A stretch of DNA of 31,942 nt from positions 1 to 31,942 of the forward strand of contig JAVVPD010000018.1 in the NCBI GenBank assembly GCA_036655975.1, written 5' to 3'. The first letter of the stretch is position 1. Every line of letters starts with the position of its first letter. The position numbers were made by a program, and so were the translations under genes. A model generated the notes under the pieces. The model had not been told where the DNA came from. It made no database searches and was given only the letters and a program-made list of their open reading frames with translations. The stretch is from CASQEL01 sp036655975. GTDB lineage: Bacteria; Desulfobacterota; Desulfovibrionia; Desulfovibrionales; Desulfovibrionaceae. This document shows, piece by piece, positions 22,575 through 30,628 of this stretch.

Positions 22575-23297
22575 ATGGCACAACCCACCCTTTTCGAAAA
22601 AGCCGCTCTGCTGGCTCCCCTTCCGCTGTTTTCCCCCTTGTCAGAAGAGCAGCGCTTGCATCTTGCCGGTCAATGCCTCTGGCAGCAATGGCCCAAGGGG
22701 CATGCGGTCTTCCATGAGGGCGAAGCGGCCCTTGGCATGCACATTGTGCTGCACGGATTGATCAAAATATTCCACACCACCCCCGAGGGACGCGAAAGGG
22801 TGCTGCACCTCATCAAAGCCCACAATACTTGCGGCGAAGCCGCCGTATTTCAGCGGGGTACCTATCCGGCCCATGCCGCCACCTTAATGCCCACCAGCGT
22901 CCTCTATGTGCCCAGCGCCCCCCTACTGGCCATGATTGCCGCTAATCCTGATTTGGCCCTCAAAATGCTGGCCGCCTTGTCCCTACGTTTACGCATGTTC
23001 ACCCGTAAACTGGAAGCCCACAGTAGCGGCGACGCCATGCAACGCCTTGCCGCCTACCTGCTGCACCGTGCCAAACTCGCCCAAAGCCCCCACCTGCACT
23101 TGGAAATGTCCCGCGAAGTTCTCGCCAATATGTTGGGTATTGCCCGCGAAACCCTGTCGCGGATGTTTTCACGCCTACAACAGGCCGAAATTTTGAGCAT
23201 TAAGGGACGCGAAATCCGGCTAACGAATATGGCAGCCCTCCAACAATGGGCCGAAAAAGAATCCGCAGCTTTGCCCCAGACTCCAGCAGGGGGCTAA
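22575..23297 (+). CDS. hcpR: HcpR-like Crp/Fnr-family transcription regulator
   Basis: A 240-residue protein. Residues about 18-130 form a cyclic-nucleotide-type sensor domain (LWQQWPKGHAVFHEGEAALGMHIVLHGLIKIF); residues about 165-215 form a Crp-type helix-turn-helix (SREVLANMLGIARETLSRMFSRLQ). It lacks the N-terminal cysteines of Fnr; HcpR proteins of Desulfovibrio are thought to sense nitric oxide through heme. It is convergent with hcp and a matching TGTGA-N6-TCACA palindrome lies at the hcp promoter, which supports the name. No Shine-Dalgarno is visible before the ATG. Confidence 0.87.
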   Translation: MAQPTLFEKAALLAPLPLFSPLSEEQRLHLAGQCLWQQWPKGHAVFHEGEAALGMHIVLHGLIKIFHTTPEGRERVLHLIKAHNTCGEAAVFQRGTYPAHAATLMPTSVLYVPSAPLLAMIAANPDLALKMLAALSLRLRMFTRKLEAHSSGDAMQRLAAYLLHRAKLAQSPHLHLEMSREVLANMLGIARETLSRMFSRLQQAEILSIKGREIRLTNMAALQQWAEKESAALPQTPAGG

Positions 23298-23306
23298 ACC
23301 CCCTGC
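23286..23306. terminator. Hairpin between convergent hcpR and hcp
   Basis: GCAGGGGG (23286-23293) pairs with CCCCCTGC (23299-23306) around CTAAA. The loop contains the hcpR stop codon. It lies 19 bp past the end of hcp on the other strand, so it can serve both genes. Confidence 0.6.
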
Positions 23307-23324
23307 ATTCGTCATAGGGGGTCT

Positions 23325-24944
23325 TTATTTCCCCAAAATCGCCTGCAAATCGGCGTCTGGCGTGGTAATGGGGGCAATATTCCATTCTTTAACCAGCACA
23401 TTGAGGATATCAGGGCTGACAAAGGCGGGCAGGCTCGGGCCAAGGCGGATATTTTTTACGCCAAGGGCCAGCAGGGTCAGCAGAATACTCACGGCTTTTT
23501 GTTCGTACCATGACAACACAAGAGACAAGGGCAAGTCATTGACCGTGCAGCCCAAAGCTTCCGCAAGGGCCAAAGCCACCTGCACGGCGGCGTACGCGTC
23601 GTTGCACTGGCCCACATCCATAAGCCGAGGGAAATCGCCGATGGTGCCAAGGTCTTTATCAAAAAAGCGGAATTTGCCGCAGGCAAGGGTCAAAACCAAG
23701 GTATCCGCAGGCGTTTTTTCAACAAATTCCGTATAATAATTACGCCCGGGTTTTGCCCCGTCGCAACCGCCAACAAGGAAAATATGCTTGATTGCGCCAG
23801 ACTTAACAGCTTCGAGCACGGCAGGCGCGGCATTGAGTAAGGTTTGGCGTCCGAATCCGGTCAGCACACTTTTTCCCGCCACATCTGCGCTAAAACCGTC
23901 CATGGACAAGGCTTTGTTGATGACCGCAGAAAAATCGTCATGGGGGCAATGGACAAGGCCGGGCCAACCCACGGCACCCGTGGTAAAGACTTTATCGCTA
24001 TAAAGCTTGGGGTCTTGAATACAATTGGTGGTAAAGAGCACGGCCCCGGGGAAGGCAGCCAATTCTTTGTGCTGATTTTGCCACGCGGTGCCATAGTGAC
24101 CCACCAAATGCGGGAAGGCATGCAGCACAGGATAGCCGTGGGCGGGCAACATTTCACCGTGGGTATAGATATTGATGCCCGTCCCTTCCGTGGCCTTGAG
24201 CAGACGGAACAGATCAAGCAAATCATGACCGGACACCAGAATGGCTTTCCCCGCGCGTTGCCCGAGAAACACGGGCGTGGGCACGGGATGACCGAAGGTT
24301 TCCGTATTGCCCTGTTCCAACAATTCCATGGCGCGCAGATTAGCCTTACCGCAGGCGAGAATCAGCTCCAGCCATGCCCCAAGAGAACGCTCTTGGGCAA
24401 TTTTACCGTCTTTATCGGGTATGCCGGCGGCAAGGGCTTCATAGATGAAGGTAAAAAGGGCGGGGTCGCGTTTGCCCAGCAGCAAAGCATGGTCAGCATA
24501 GGCCGCCACACCTTTGAGGCCGTAAAGCAACAGCTGCATAGCCGATTGCACATTGGGGTCAGCACTCAAAGTGGCAATACTGGTCGGAGCCTTTTTCAAC
24601 TCCGCCAAAGCACTGTCTACAGCCGCAGGGCTTTGGTCTGGGGTACAACCAAGGCGGCTGGCAAGCCGTTTACGCAGAAGCAGCGCTTCGCGGGCAGTAC
24701 CTTGCACATCCCGCTCACTAAAATTCACATTCGTCAGCGTTGTAAACAAGGCCCTGACGGTAAAATTATCAATGGCATCATCAATAATACCCTTAGCACG
24801 GGCCTTAAGCGCGGTTTGAGCCAAGCCGCGCAGCGCGTAAATAACGCAATCTTGTAAATGTGCCACTGTTTCCACTTTACCGCACACGCCGATGGTGGTG
24901 CAGCCAGTGCCACGGGACGTTTGCTCGCATTGATTACAAAACAT
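23325..24944 (-). CDS. hcp: Hybrid-cluster protein (hydroxylamine reductase / NO reductase, Hcp)
   Basis: A 539-residue class I Hcp. The N-terminus has the four-cysteine cubane motif CNQCEQT…GC…GVCGK (Cys3, 6, 15, 21), as in anaerobes. Hybrid-cluster ligands are visible: His in VSGHDLLDL, Glu in YTHGEMLP, Cys in TTNCIQD, the persulfide-type Cys in VGGCDGAKPGRNYY, Cys in LACGKFRF and Cys in VGQCNDAY. It reduces nitric oxide or hydroxylamine in the cytoplasm and protects against nitrosative stress. AAGGAG precedes the ATG. It is preceded by an HcpR-type box and is likely activated by the adjacent regulator. Confidence 0.97.
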   Translation of the reverse strand: MFCNQCEQTSRGTGCTTIGVCGKVETVAHLQDCVIYALRGLAQTALKARAKGIIDDAIDNFTVRALFTTLTNVNFSERDVQGTAREALLLRKRLASRLGCTPDQSPAAVDSALAELKKAPTSIATLSADPNVQSAMQLLLYGLKGVAAYADHALLLGKRDPALFTFIYEALAAGIPDKDGKIAQERSLGAWLELILACGKANLRAMELLEQGNTETFGHPVPTPVFLGQRAGKAILVSGHDLLDLFRLLKATEGTGINIYTHGEMLPAHGYPVLHAFPHLVGHYGTAWQNQHKELAAFPGAVLFTTNCIQDPKLYSDKVFTTGAVGWPGLVHCPHDDFSAVINKALSMDGFSADVAGKSVLTGFGRQTLLNAAPAVLEAVKSGAIKHIFLVGGCDGAKPGRNYYTEFVEKTPADTLVLTLACGKFRFFDKDLGTIGDFPRLMDVGQCNDAYAAVQVALALAEALGCTVNDLPLSLVLSWYEQKAVSILLTLLALGVKNIRLGPSLPAFVSPDILNVLVKEWNIAPITTPDADLQAILGK

Positions 24945-25041
24945 GGAGATTCTCCTTGCCTAGCTAAAGTTACAAATATGCCAGAAGGTGCGATGCCAAG
25001 GGCCACACCGCTCCCACGCTACCTATTCATTACCCGATATA

Positions 25042-25085
25042 GGTATACATAAAGTAACAAAAAGAAACTGTGACGGCGATCACAA
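25042..25085 (-). promoter_or_regulatory. HcpR/Crp-type box and promoter of hcp
   Basis: CTGTGACGGCGATCACAA (25068-25085) has the perfect palindrome TGTGA-N6-TCACA, the known HcpR/Crp consensus. On the minus strand TATACC (25047-25042) can serve as -10; with a start near 25035 the box centre is at -41.5, the standard class II activator position. No good -35 is present, as expected for an activated promoter. Confidence 0.85.
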
Positions 25086-25096
25086 AGCAAAAAAAA

Positions 25097-26836
25097 TCAT
25101 ACGCACGATCCCGGCGCAGCGCATTGGCGTGCGATAATAGCGTATAATTGTTGCGGATCAATGGGTTTGGTAATATGGGCTTGCATGCCCGCGTCCAAAC
25201 TTTTTTTATGATCGCTCGCCATGGCGTGGGCCGTCATGGCAATAATGGGCAAGGTATCAAATTTTTTATTTAAACGGATATAGCGAGTCGCTTCCAGCCC
25301 GTCCATTTCTGGCATCTGAATATCCATCAGCACCACGTCATAGGGCTTAGTGTCCAATTTTTCCAAAGCCTCCCGCCCGTTATTGACAACATCAACATGG
25401 CAACCCTGCTGGCGTAATATTTCGATAGCAATAAACTGATTGATTTCATTATCTTCAGCCAACAACACCCGCAAGCCGTGCAGCGAGGCGCTGCCCCTAG
25501 GCACGGCTAGCTGGCCCGCAGTGTCCTGCACGCTCTCCGCCTGCACAATGGGAAAGGGCCATGTTAGCGTAAACATTGTACCGTGCTCTGGGCGGCTCTC
25601 CACCGCAATGGTGCCCCCCATAATTTCCACCAGCCTTTTCGTAATTGTCAGCCCCAGCCCTGTGCCACCATATTTGCGGGTAATGGAGGAATCCGCCTGC
25701 ACAAAGGCACTAAAAAGGCGCGACAATTGGGCTTCGGACATGCCAATACCCGTGTCACTGACCGTGCAGCGCACGGTGGCGGTGGCACTGTCAATCCCCA
25801 CCAGGCTGCACGTCAGGGTAATGTTGCCACGTTCCGTAAATTTAACGGCATTAGAAAAAAGATTGTTAAAAACCTGTCCAATCCGTAACGCGTCTCCCTC
25901 AAGCACTTCAGGAATATTCGGATCATACTTCAGCCGCATTTCCACCGAACGCCCTTCGGTTTGCGGCTGAAACAGCATCAACGCGTCTTTTACCACATTT
26001 TCAAAGTGGAAAGGACTTTTTTCAAGCACCAATTTATTCGCTTCAATTTTAGAAAAATCTAAAATATCCGCAATAATACCTAACAAATTTTTAGCAGCTC
26101 GTTCCGCTTTTTCAATGTAGTCACGCTGCACGGGCAAAAGTTCCGTTTGCAACACAAGATACAGCATGCCGGTAATGCCGTTCATAGGGGTGCGAATTTC
26201 GTGGCTCATATTCGCCAAAAATTCCCCCTTGGCAATATTGGCACTCTGAGCTTTGTGCATGGCTTGTTCTAGCTCAAGGGTGCGGGTTTGCACAGTGGCT
26301 TCCAGCAATTGGGCGCGCTCTTCCTGGCTTTGACTCGCCATTTTTTGGCTTTGAATATCAATACAAATACCGCTGATCAGTCTCTCGTTCTTGTCGGTAT
26401 CAATCTCCATCAGTCTACCCAAAAAATGCAACCATTGCCATGTGGTGCCGACAACCAGCCGAAACTCATGGTTTACATTACTCTTATTTCCGAGGGCTAC
26501 TTCCCGCACCGCCGCCACGAGGGCTTCACGGTCATCGGGATGGCATCTGTCCAGAAAATCTGCCGAGCTGATCATATTGTGAAGGGCGGTTATTTGACAC
26601 ATGCGGGTAAAAAACGCGTTTACGCACAATTCCTTCTGCACCAAGTTCCATTCCCAAGTGGCAATATTGGCCCCTTCAATAATCATGGTCAGGCGTTCTT
26701 CACGCTTTTGCACCAAGAGCAAGACAAGGCGTAGCAAAGCTCCCACAGTAAGCAAAATGCACAAACCAGAGACGGCGTAGACCGTAAACAAATTTTTGAC
26801 CAAACGCCGCACAGGCGTAAACACAGACACCTTCAT
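25097..26836 (-). CDS. C-terminal part of a split hybrid sensor histidine kinase (TM-PAS-HisKA-HATPase-REC)
   Basis: 579 residues from ATG 26836. Domains: one membrane segment (about 16-42), PAS (46-165), coiled coil, HisKA with phosphoacceptor His212 in ANMSHEIRTP, HATPase with N box (NNLFSNAVKF, 324-333), G1 DTGIG (361-365) and GGTGLGLTITKRL, then a receiver domain with acceptor Asp505 in VVLMDIQMPEMDG and the Lys of HITKP. The original gene start is missing; this ORF arises because a 1082-bp tandem duplication repeats the middle. Its ATG overlaps the stop of the upstream ORF (ATGA), so re-initiation could produce a kinase lacking the periplasmic sensor. No Shine-Dalgarno is evident. Confidence 0.85.
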   Translation of the reverse strand: MKVSVFTPVRRLVKNLFTVYAVSGLCILLTVGALLRLVLLLVQKREERLTMIIEGANIATWEWNLVQKELCVNAFFTRMCQITALHNMISSADFLDRCHPDDREALVAAVREVALGNKSNVNHEFRLVVGTTWQWLHFLGRLMEIDTDKNERLISGICIDIQSQKMASQSQEERAQLLEATVQTRTLELEQAMHKAQSANIAKGEFLANMSHEIRTPMNGITGMLYLVLQTELLPVQRDYIEKAERAAKNLLGIIADILDFSKIEANKLVLEKSPFHFENVVKDALMLFQPQTEGRSVEMRLKYDPNIPEVLEGDALRIGQVFNNLFSNAVKFTERGNITLTCSLVGIDSATATVRCTVSDTGIGMSEAQLSRLFSAFVQADSSITRKYGGTGLGLTITKRLVEIMGGTIAVESRPEHGTMFTLTWPFPIVQAESVQDTAGQLAVPRGSASLHGLRVLLAEDNEINQFIAIEILRQQGCHVDVVNNGREALEKLDTKPYDVVLMDIQMPEMDGLEATRYIRLNKKFDTLPIIAMTAHAMASDHKKSLDAGMQAHITKPIDPQQLYAIIARQCAAPGSCV

Positions 26837-26897
26837 GCGCGAGACAACAATTTTCCAATTTTCAAAAATCCCGCCATATCCCAACTTAATATAGGTA
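25816..26897. repeat. 1082-bp tandem duplication within the kinase gene, copy 1
   Basis: By eye identical to 26898-27979, with constant 1082 offset; embedded ORFs on both strands repeat exactly. The junction (26897/26898) has only about one base of shared sequence, so the duplication did not arise between pre-existing repeats. The length is not a multiple of 3, so the kinase frame is broken. Confidence 0.92.
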
Positions 26898-28767
26898 GGG
26901 TAATGTTGCCACGTTCCGTAAATTTAACGGCATTAGAAAAAAGATTGTTAAAAACCTGTCCAATCCGTAACGCGTCTCCCTCAAGCACTTCAGGAATATT
27001 CGGATCATACTTCAGCCGCATTTCCACCGAACGCCCTTCGGTTTGCGGCTGAAACAGCATCAACGCGTCTTTTACCACATTTTCAAAGTGGAAAGGACTT
27101 TTTTCAAGCACCAATTTATTCGCTTCAATTTTAGAAAAATCTAAAATATCCGCAATAATACCTAACAAATTTTTAGCAGCTCGTTCCGCTTTTTCAATGT
27201 AGTCACGCTGCACGGGCAAAAGTTCCGTTTGCAACACAAGATACAGCATGCCGGTAATGCCGTTCATAGGGGTGCGAATTTCGTGGCTCATATTCGCCAA
27301 AAATTCCCCCTTGGCAATATTGGCACTCTGAGCTTTGTGCATGGCTTGTTCTAGCTCAAGGGTGCGGGTTTGCACAGTGGCTTCCAGCAATTGGGCGCGC
27401 TCTTCCTGGCTTTGACTCGCCATTTTTTGGCTTTGAATATCAATACAAATACCGCTGATCAGTCTCTCGTTCTTGTCGGTATCAATCTCCATCAGTCTAC
27501 CCAAAAAATGCAACCATTGCCATGTGGTGCCGACAACCAGCCGAAACTCATGGTTTACATTACTCTTATTTCCGAGGGCTACTTCCCGCACCGCCGCCAC
27601 GAGGGCTTCACGGTCATCGGGATGGCATCTGTCCAGAAAATCTGCCGAGCTGATCATATTGTGAAGGGCGGTTATTTGACACATGCGGGTAAAAAACGCG
27701 TTTACGCACAATTCCTTCTGCACCAAGTTCCATTCCCAAGTGGCAATATTGGCCCCTTCAATAATCATGGTCAGGCGTTCTTCACGCTTTTGCACCAAGA
27801 GCAAGACAAGGCGTAGCAAAGCTCCCACAGTAAGCAAAATGCACAAACCAGAGACGGCGTAGACCGTAAACAAATTTTTGACCAAACGCCGCACAGGCGT
27901 AAACACAGACACCTTCATGCGCGAGACAACAATTTTCCAATTTTCAAAAATCCCGCCATATCCCAACTTAATATAGGTAAGGATGCGCGGGTCTCCGTCT
28001 TCAGTATAGTTAATCAAGCTACCTTCTGGGGGGGCGGTAGCCATATTCAGCACCGTGGGGGGCAAAAAAGTGTCCGGCAAAATAGAAGGGCTGGACGAAA
28101 CCACCACCGCATTTTCGGCATCAATGACGGTAACCCTGACCCCCTGCGCGGTATAGGCATTCTCCCGAAATTGTCGCACCAGCGAATGTGTTTCCACAAA
28201 CACGAGCACATAGCCCACATGCTGCGCTGCATCGGTAATGACGGGGGCAAGAAAATAGGGCACAGGCTGGATGGATCGAAGAACATTCACAATGCCTTCT
28301 ACTGATCCACTGTTCACAATTTCTCTAACTTGTGCCGCGCCAACCATATTGAGGGGTTCATTAAACGCGTCGGCAATAATATTTCCGTGCGTATCGGTGA
28401 CAATAATATTAGAACGTGCTTCACTCACACGTGCAAAATTTTTTATAACTTTGTAACTTTTTTCCAGAAAGTCCTCACGGCTTTCTGGGCTAGCGTCCGG
28501 GCGTAAGCTCTGCTGCAACACGTACAGCATGCTCACTATTTTTGTGAATTCCCGCGCTTTTTCAAAACGTGAACTGATTTTTTCCGCAAATTCATAGCAA
28601 ATGGCTTCCTGCTGCTTGGCTATATACGGTTCCATAGTGTCTATGGAACTTTTATAACTTACAGCTGTGGTGATAACCAAAAAAATACTAATTACCGTTA
28701 AGATAGGGGCTATAAGCTTCCAGCGCGTATTGGCTGCCAATAATGTCAGCGTTGTAGATATCCGCAT
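26833..28767 (-). CDS. N-terminal part of the split hybrid sensor histidine kinase
   Basis: 644 residues from ATG 28767 (MRISTTLTLLAANTRWK). Domains: membrane segment about 20-40, a periplasmic sensor region (about 41-290) of dCache type, second membrane segment about 297-325, PAS, HisKA with His495, and the first part of the ATPase domain with the N box. The frame then crosses the duplication junction at 26898, adds 20 unrelated residues (beginning PILSWDM) and stops at 26833. It lacks the G1/G2 boxes and receiver, so it cannot bind ATP normally but could receive phosphate in trans. The periplasmic ligand is unknown. The start is moderately sure; the Shine-Dalgarno is weak. Confidence 0.85.
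   Translation of the reverse strand: MRISTTLTLLAANTRWKLIAPILTVISIFLVITTAVSYKSSIDTMEPYIAKQQEAICYEFAEKISSRFEKAREFTKIVSMLYVLQQSLRPDASPESREDFLEKSYKVIKNFARVSEARSNIIVTDTHGNIIADAFNEPLNMVGAAQVREIVNSGSVEGIVNVLRSIQPVPYFLAPVITDAAQHVGYVLVFVETHSLVRQFRENAYTAQGVRVTVIDAENAVVVSSSPSILPDTFLPPTVLNMATAPPEGSLINYTEDGDPRILTYIKLGYGGIFENWKIVVSRMKVSVFTPVRRLVKNLFTVYAVSGLCILLTVGALLRLVLLLVQKREERLTMIIEGANIATWEWNLVQKELCVNAFFTRMCQITALHNMISSADFLDRCHPDDREALVAAVREVALGNKSNVNHEFRLVVGTTWQWLHFLGRLMEIDTDKNERLISGICIDIQSQKMASQSQEERAQLLEATVQTRTLELEQAMHKAQSANIAKGEFLANMSHEIRTPMNGITGMLYLVLQTELLPVQRDYIEKAERAAKNLLGIIADILDFSKIEANKLVLEKSPFHFENVVKDALMLFQPQTEGRSVEMRLKYDPNIPEVLEGDALRIGQVFNNLFSNAVKFTERGNITLPILSWDMAGFLKIGKLLSRA
26898..27979. repeat. 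1082-bp tandem duplication within the kinase gene, copy 2
   Basis: Second copy, directly abutting copy 1. Removing either copy gives a single open frame from 28767 to 25097 of 863 codons including the stop, exactly a multiple of 3. This shows the ancestral gene was intact. Confidence 0.92.
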
Positions 28768-28941
28768 GCCGTGCACCCTAGATGAACCACATAAGGTCAA
28801 GTGGCCATCAATATGTTTAAGATGTCGGCCCTGCCCCGAAGCACAGGACAAGCAGAGACCTCAATTTTTAATATACTGCAACAGCACTAAAGTCTATAAT
28901 ATTAGCACCCCTATCAAAAAAAGAGTTACAGCCTAAAGTGG

Positions 28942-29508
28942 TCAAAACCAATACAGGGGGTAGCGCCGATGCCGAAAAAAATTGTTCAGCAGCATTCCTA
29001 GCAGCACCAACAGTCCCGCGCCAGCAGCCACCGGCATAAGAACATAACCGTAGCCAAGGTGCACAAGGGCCGGCCCCCCAATAACGGCAATCAGGGCCGT
29101 AGCCCCACCGGGCGGGTGAAAAGTGCGGGTCAGGTGCATCAACGCAAGGGCGCAACTGACCGCCAGCGCACAGGCAAGCCAAGGGATATCGCCCACCAGC
29201 ATGGCGGCGCTCACCCCGCACAATGCCGAACTCACATGCCCGCCGATAACATTACGCGGCTGCGAATAGGGGCTTTCAGGCAGGCCGAAAATCATGCAGG
29301 TGGAAGCCCCAAAAGACCCGATAAGCAGTACATCCGCCCCACCGCCACTATAAAAGCGTTCCAAAGCGGACAACAACAGCATGCCCGCAAAAGCCCCCAA
29401 AAAAGATTGCCAAGCCGCCCGTACCCGAGGCTTACGACCGCTCAGGCCGCGCCCAAGCATTTTTCCGAAATAGAGATGAAAAAAAATCTTAACCGATCCG
29501 CTGGACAT
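28942..29508 (-). CDS. HPP-family integral membrane protein
   Basis: A 188-residue protein starting MSSGSVKIFFHLYFGKMLG. The ATG at 29508 is chosen for its Shine-Dalgarno (AAGGAG). It has about four to five membrane segments and the family signature HPPGGATALIAV, with GSFGASTCMIFGLPESPYSQPRNVIGGH upstream, the other conserved block. Some HPP proteins in cyanobacteria and plant plastids are reported to transport nitrite; a role here is not proven. It lies upstream of the kinase on the same strand, 174 bp away, and 79 bp downstream of the ABC permease gene. Confidence 0.9.
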   Translation of the reverse strand: MSSGSVKIFFHLYFGKMLGRGLSGRKPRVRAAWQSFLGAFAGMLLLSALERFYSGGGADVLLIGSFGASTCMIFGLPESPYSQPRNVIGGHVSSALCGVSAAMLVGDIPWLACALAVSCALALMHLTRTFHPPGGATALIAVIGGPALVHLGYGYVLMPVAAGAGLLVLLGMLLNNFFRHRRYPLYWF

Positions 29509-29587
29509 AGAACTCTCCTTGTACGCAATACTTGCTGCTGCGCCTCGCACTTCTATGCCCAAAAGCCTGCCATGAATGTGATCGTCA

Positions 29588-30508
29588 TCACGAAAAAGGC
29601 TTACTCCGCCAGCGCAAGCGCCCTTGCCACTGCTGAAACAAGCCCACACACGCCAAGGACAACAGCAAATACAGCCCCCCTACCAAAATCCAACTTTCAA
29701 AGGGCAAGCGCGATACCGACATGATTTCCATACCTTGAAAGGTTAAATCCGGCACCGAAATCAACGAGGCTAGGGCGGAATCTTTAAAAATAGACACGCA
29801 TTGCCCGGCCAAAGGCGGCAACATGAGGGGGAGGGCCTGCGGCCCCACAATCAGACGCAGCCGCTGCCAGCGCGAAAAACCCAGAGCCGCCGCCGCGTCC
29901 CACTGGCTGCGTGGCAAGCTCTGCAAACCCGCGCGCACAATTTCCGACACATAGGCCCCTTCATACAATCCCAAAGTCAGCACTGCCGCCGCCATGCGGT
30001 CCACCTGGCCCACGGGGGCAAAACATAGGGGCACCAGCTCGCGCCCCCCCGCAGGCCAGCCGCGCACCCAATCATCAAGGCCCGAAAATAGCCGTTCTGA
30101 AGCGAAAAAATACAGCAAGAACAACAATACCAAGGGGGGTGTATTCCGCAACAAGGTCATGAACGCCATGCCGGGCAAGGCCAGCCAGCCCTTGCTGCGG
30201 GCTGTCCAAACGCCCACCAGCCCCCCCACAAGCAAGGCCAGCGCTCCGCTCCACACCCCAAGGCGCACAGTAGTGGCAAGGCCCCGCAAAAGCAGGCCTG
30301 CATGCCAGCCCGCCGCGTCTTTCCACGCAATATAGGCCAGCATACGCTGCCATTCCCACATGTCCGGCAAGGTATGCTGCGCTTCACGCATAAAAAAATA
30401 CCCTCCCACAAGCACACCAGCCACAAGCAAGGCTTCACGCGCCACAACAGGCCCCATGCCCCGCCTAGCGCCTTTGTCCGCCCGCTTTTTACTACGCACC
30501 CTATCCAT
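29588..30508 (-). CDS. Amino-acid ABC transporter permease (HisM/GltJ type)
   Basis: A 306-residue membrane protein from ATG 30508. It has several membrane segments and the permease EAA loop (EIVRAGLQSLPRSQWDAAAALGFSRWQRL), plus the family stretch TLLRNTPPLVLLFLLYF. These subunits form the membrane channel of polar-amino-acid importers. The N-terminus is longer than usual and basic (MDRVRSKKRADKGARRG); the start is uncertain because no Shine-Dalgarno is visible, and Met18 is an alternative. No ATPase or binding-protein gene is in the window, so its partners must be elsewhere. Confidence 0.88.
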   Translation of the reverse strand: MDRVRSKKRADKGARRGMGPVVAREALLVAGVLVGGYFFMREAQHTLPDMWEWQRMLAYIAWKDAAGWHAGLLLRGLATTVRLGVWSGALALLVGGLVGVWTARSKGWLALPGMAFMTLLRNTPPLVLLFLLYFFASERLFSGLDDWVRGWPAGGRELVPLCFAPVGQVDRMAAAVLTLGLYEGAYVSEIVRAGLQSLPRSQWDAAAALGFSRWQRLRLIVGPQALPLMLPPLAGQCVSIFKDSALASLISVPDLTFQGMEIMSVSRLPFESWILVGGLYLLLSLACVGLFQQWQGRLRWRSKPFS

Positions 30509-30628
30509 AGAACTTTTTATATAATTCAAGCCCCTCAAAAGCAAGGCTAAAGCCCCACCCTTGACTCCACACCTGTGCTTGATAGAACATAACAAAGAAA
30601 CGACTACCCCCAATGAGGAGCGCCCCCC

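Noticed and set aside
26288..27816. Two identical 148-codon plus-strand ORFs (26288-26734 and 27370-27816)
   Set aside because: They are antisense shadows inside the duplicated kinase segment; their identity only confirms the duplication.
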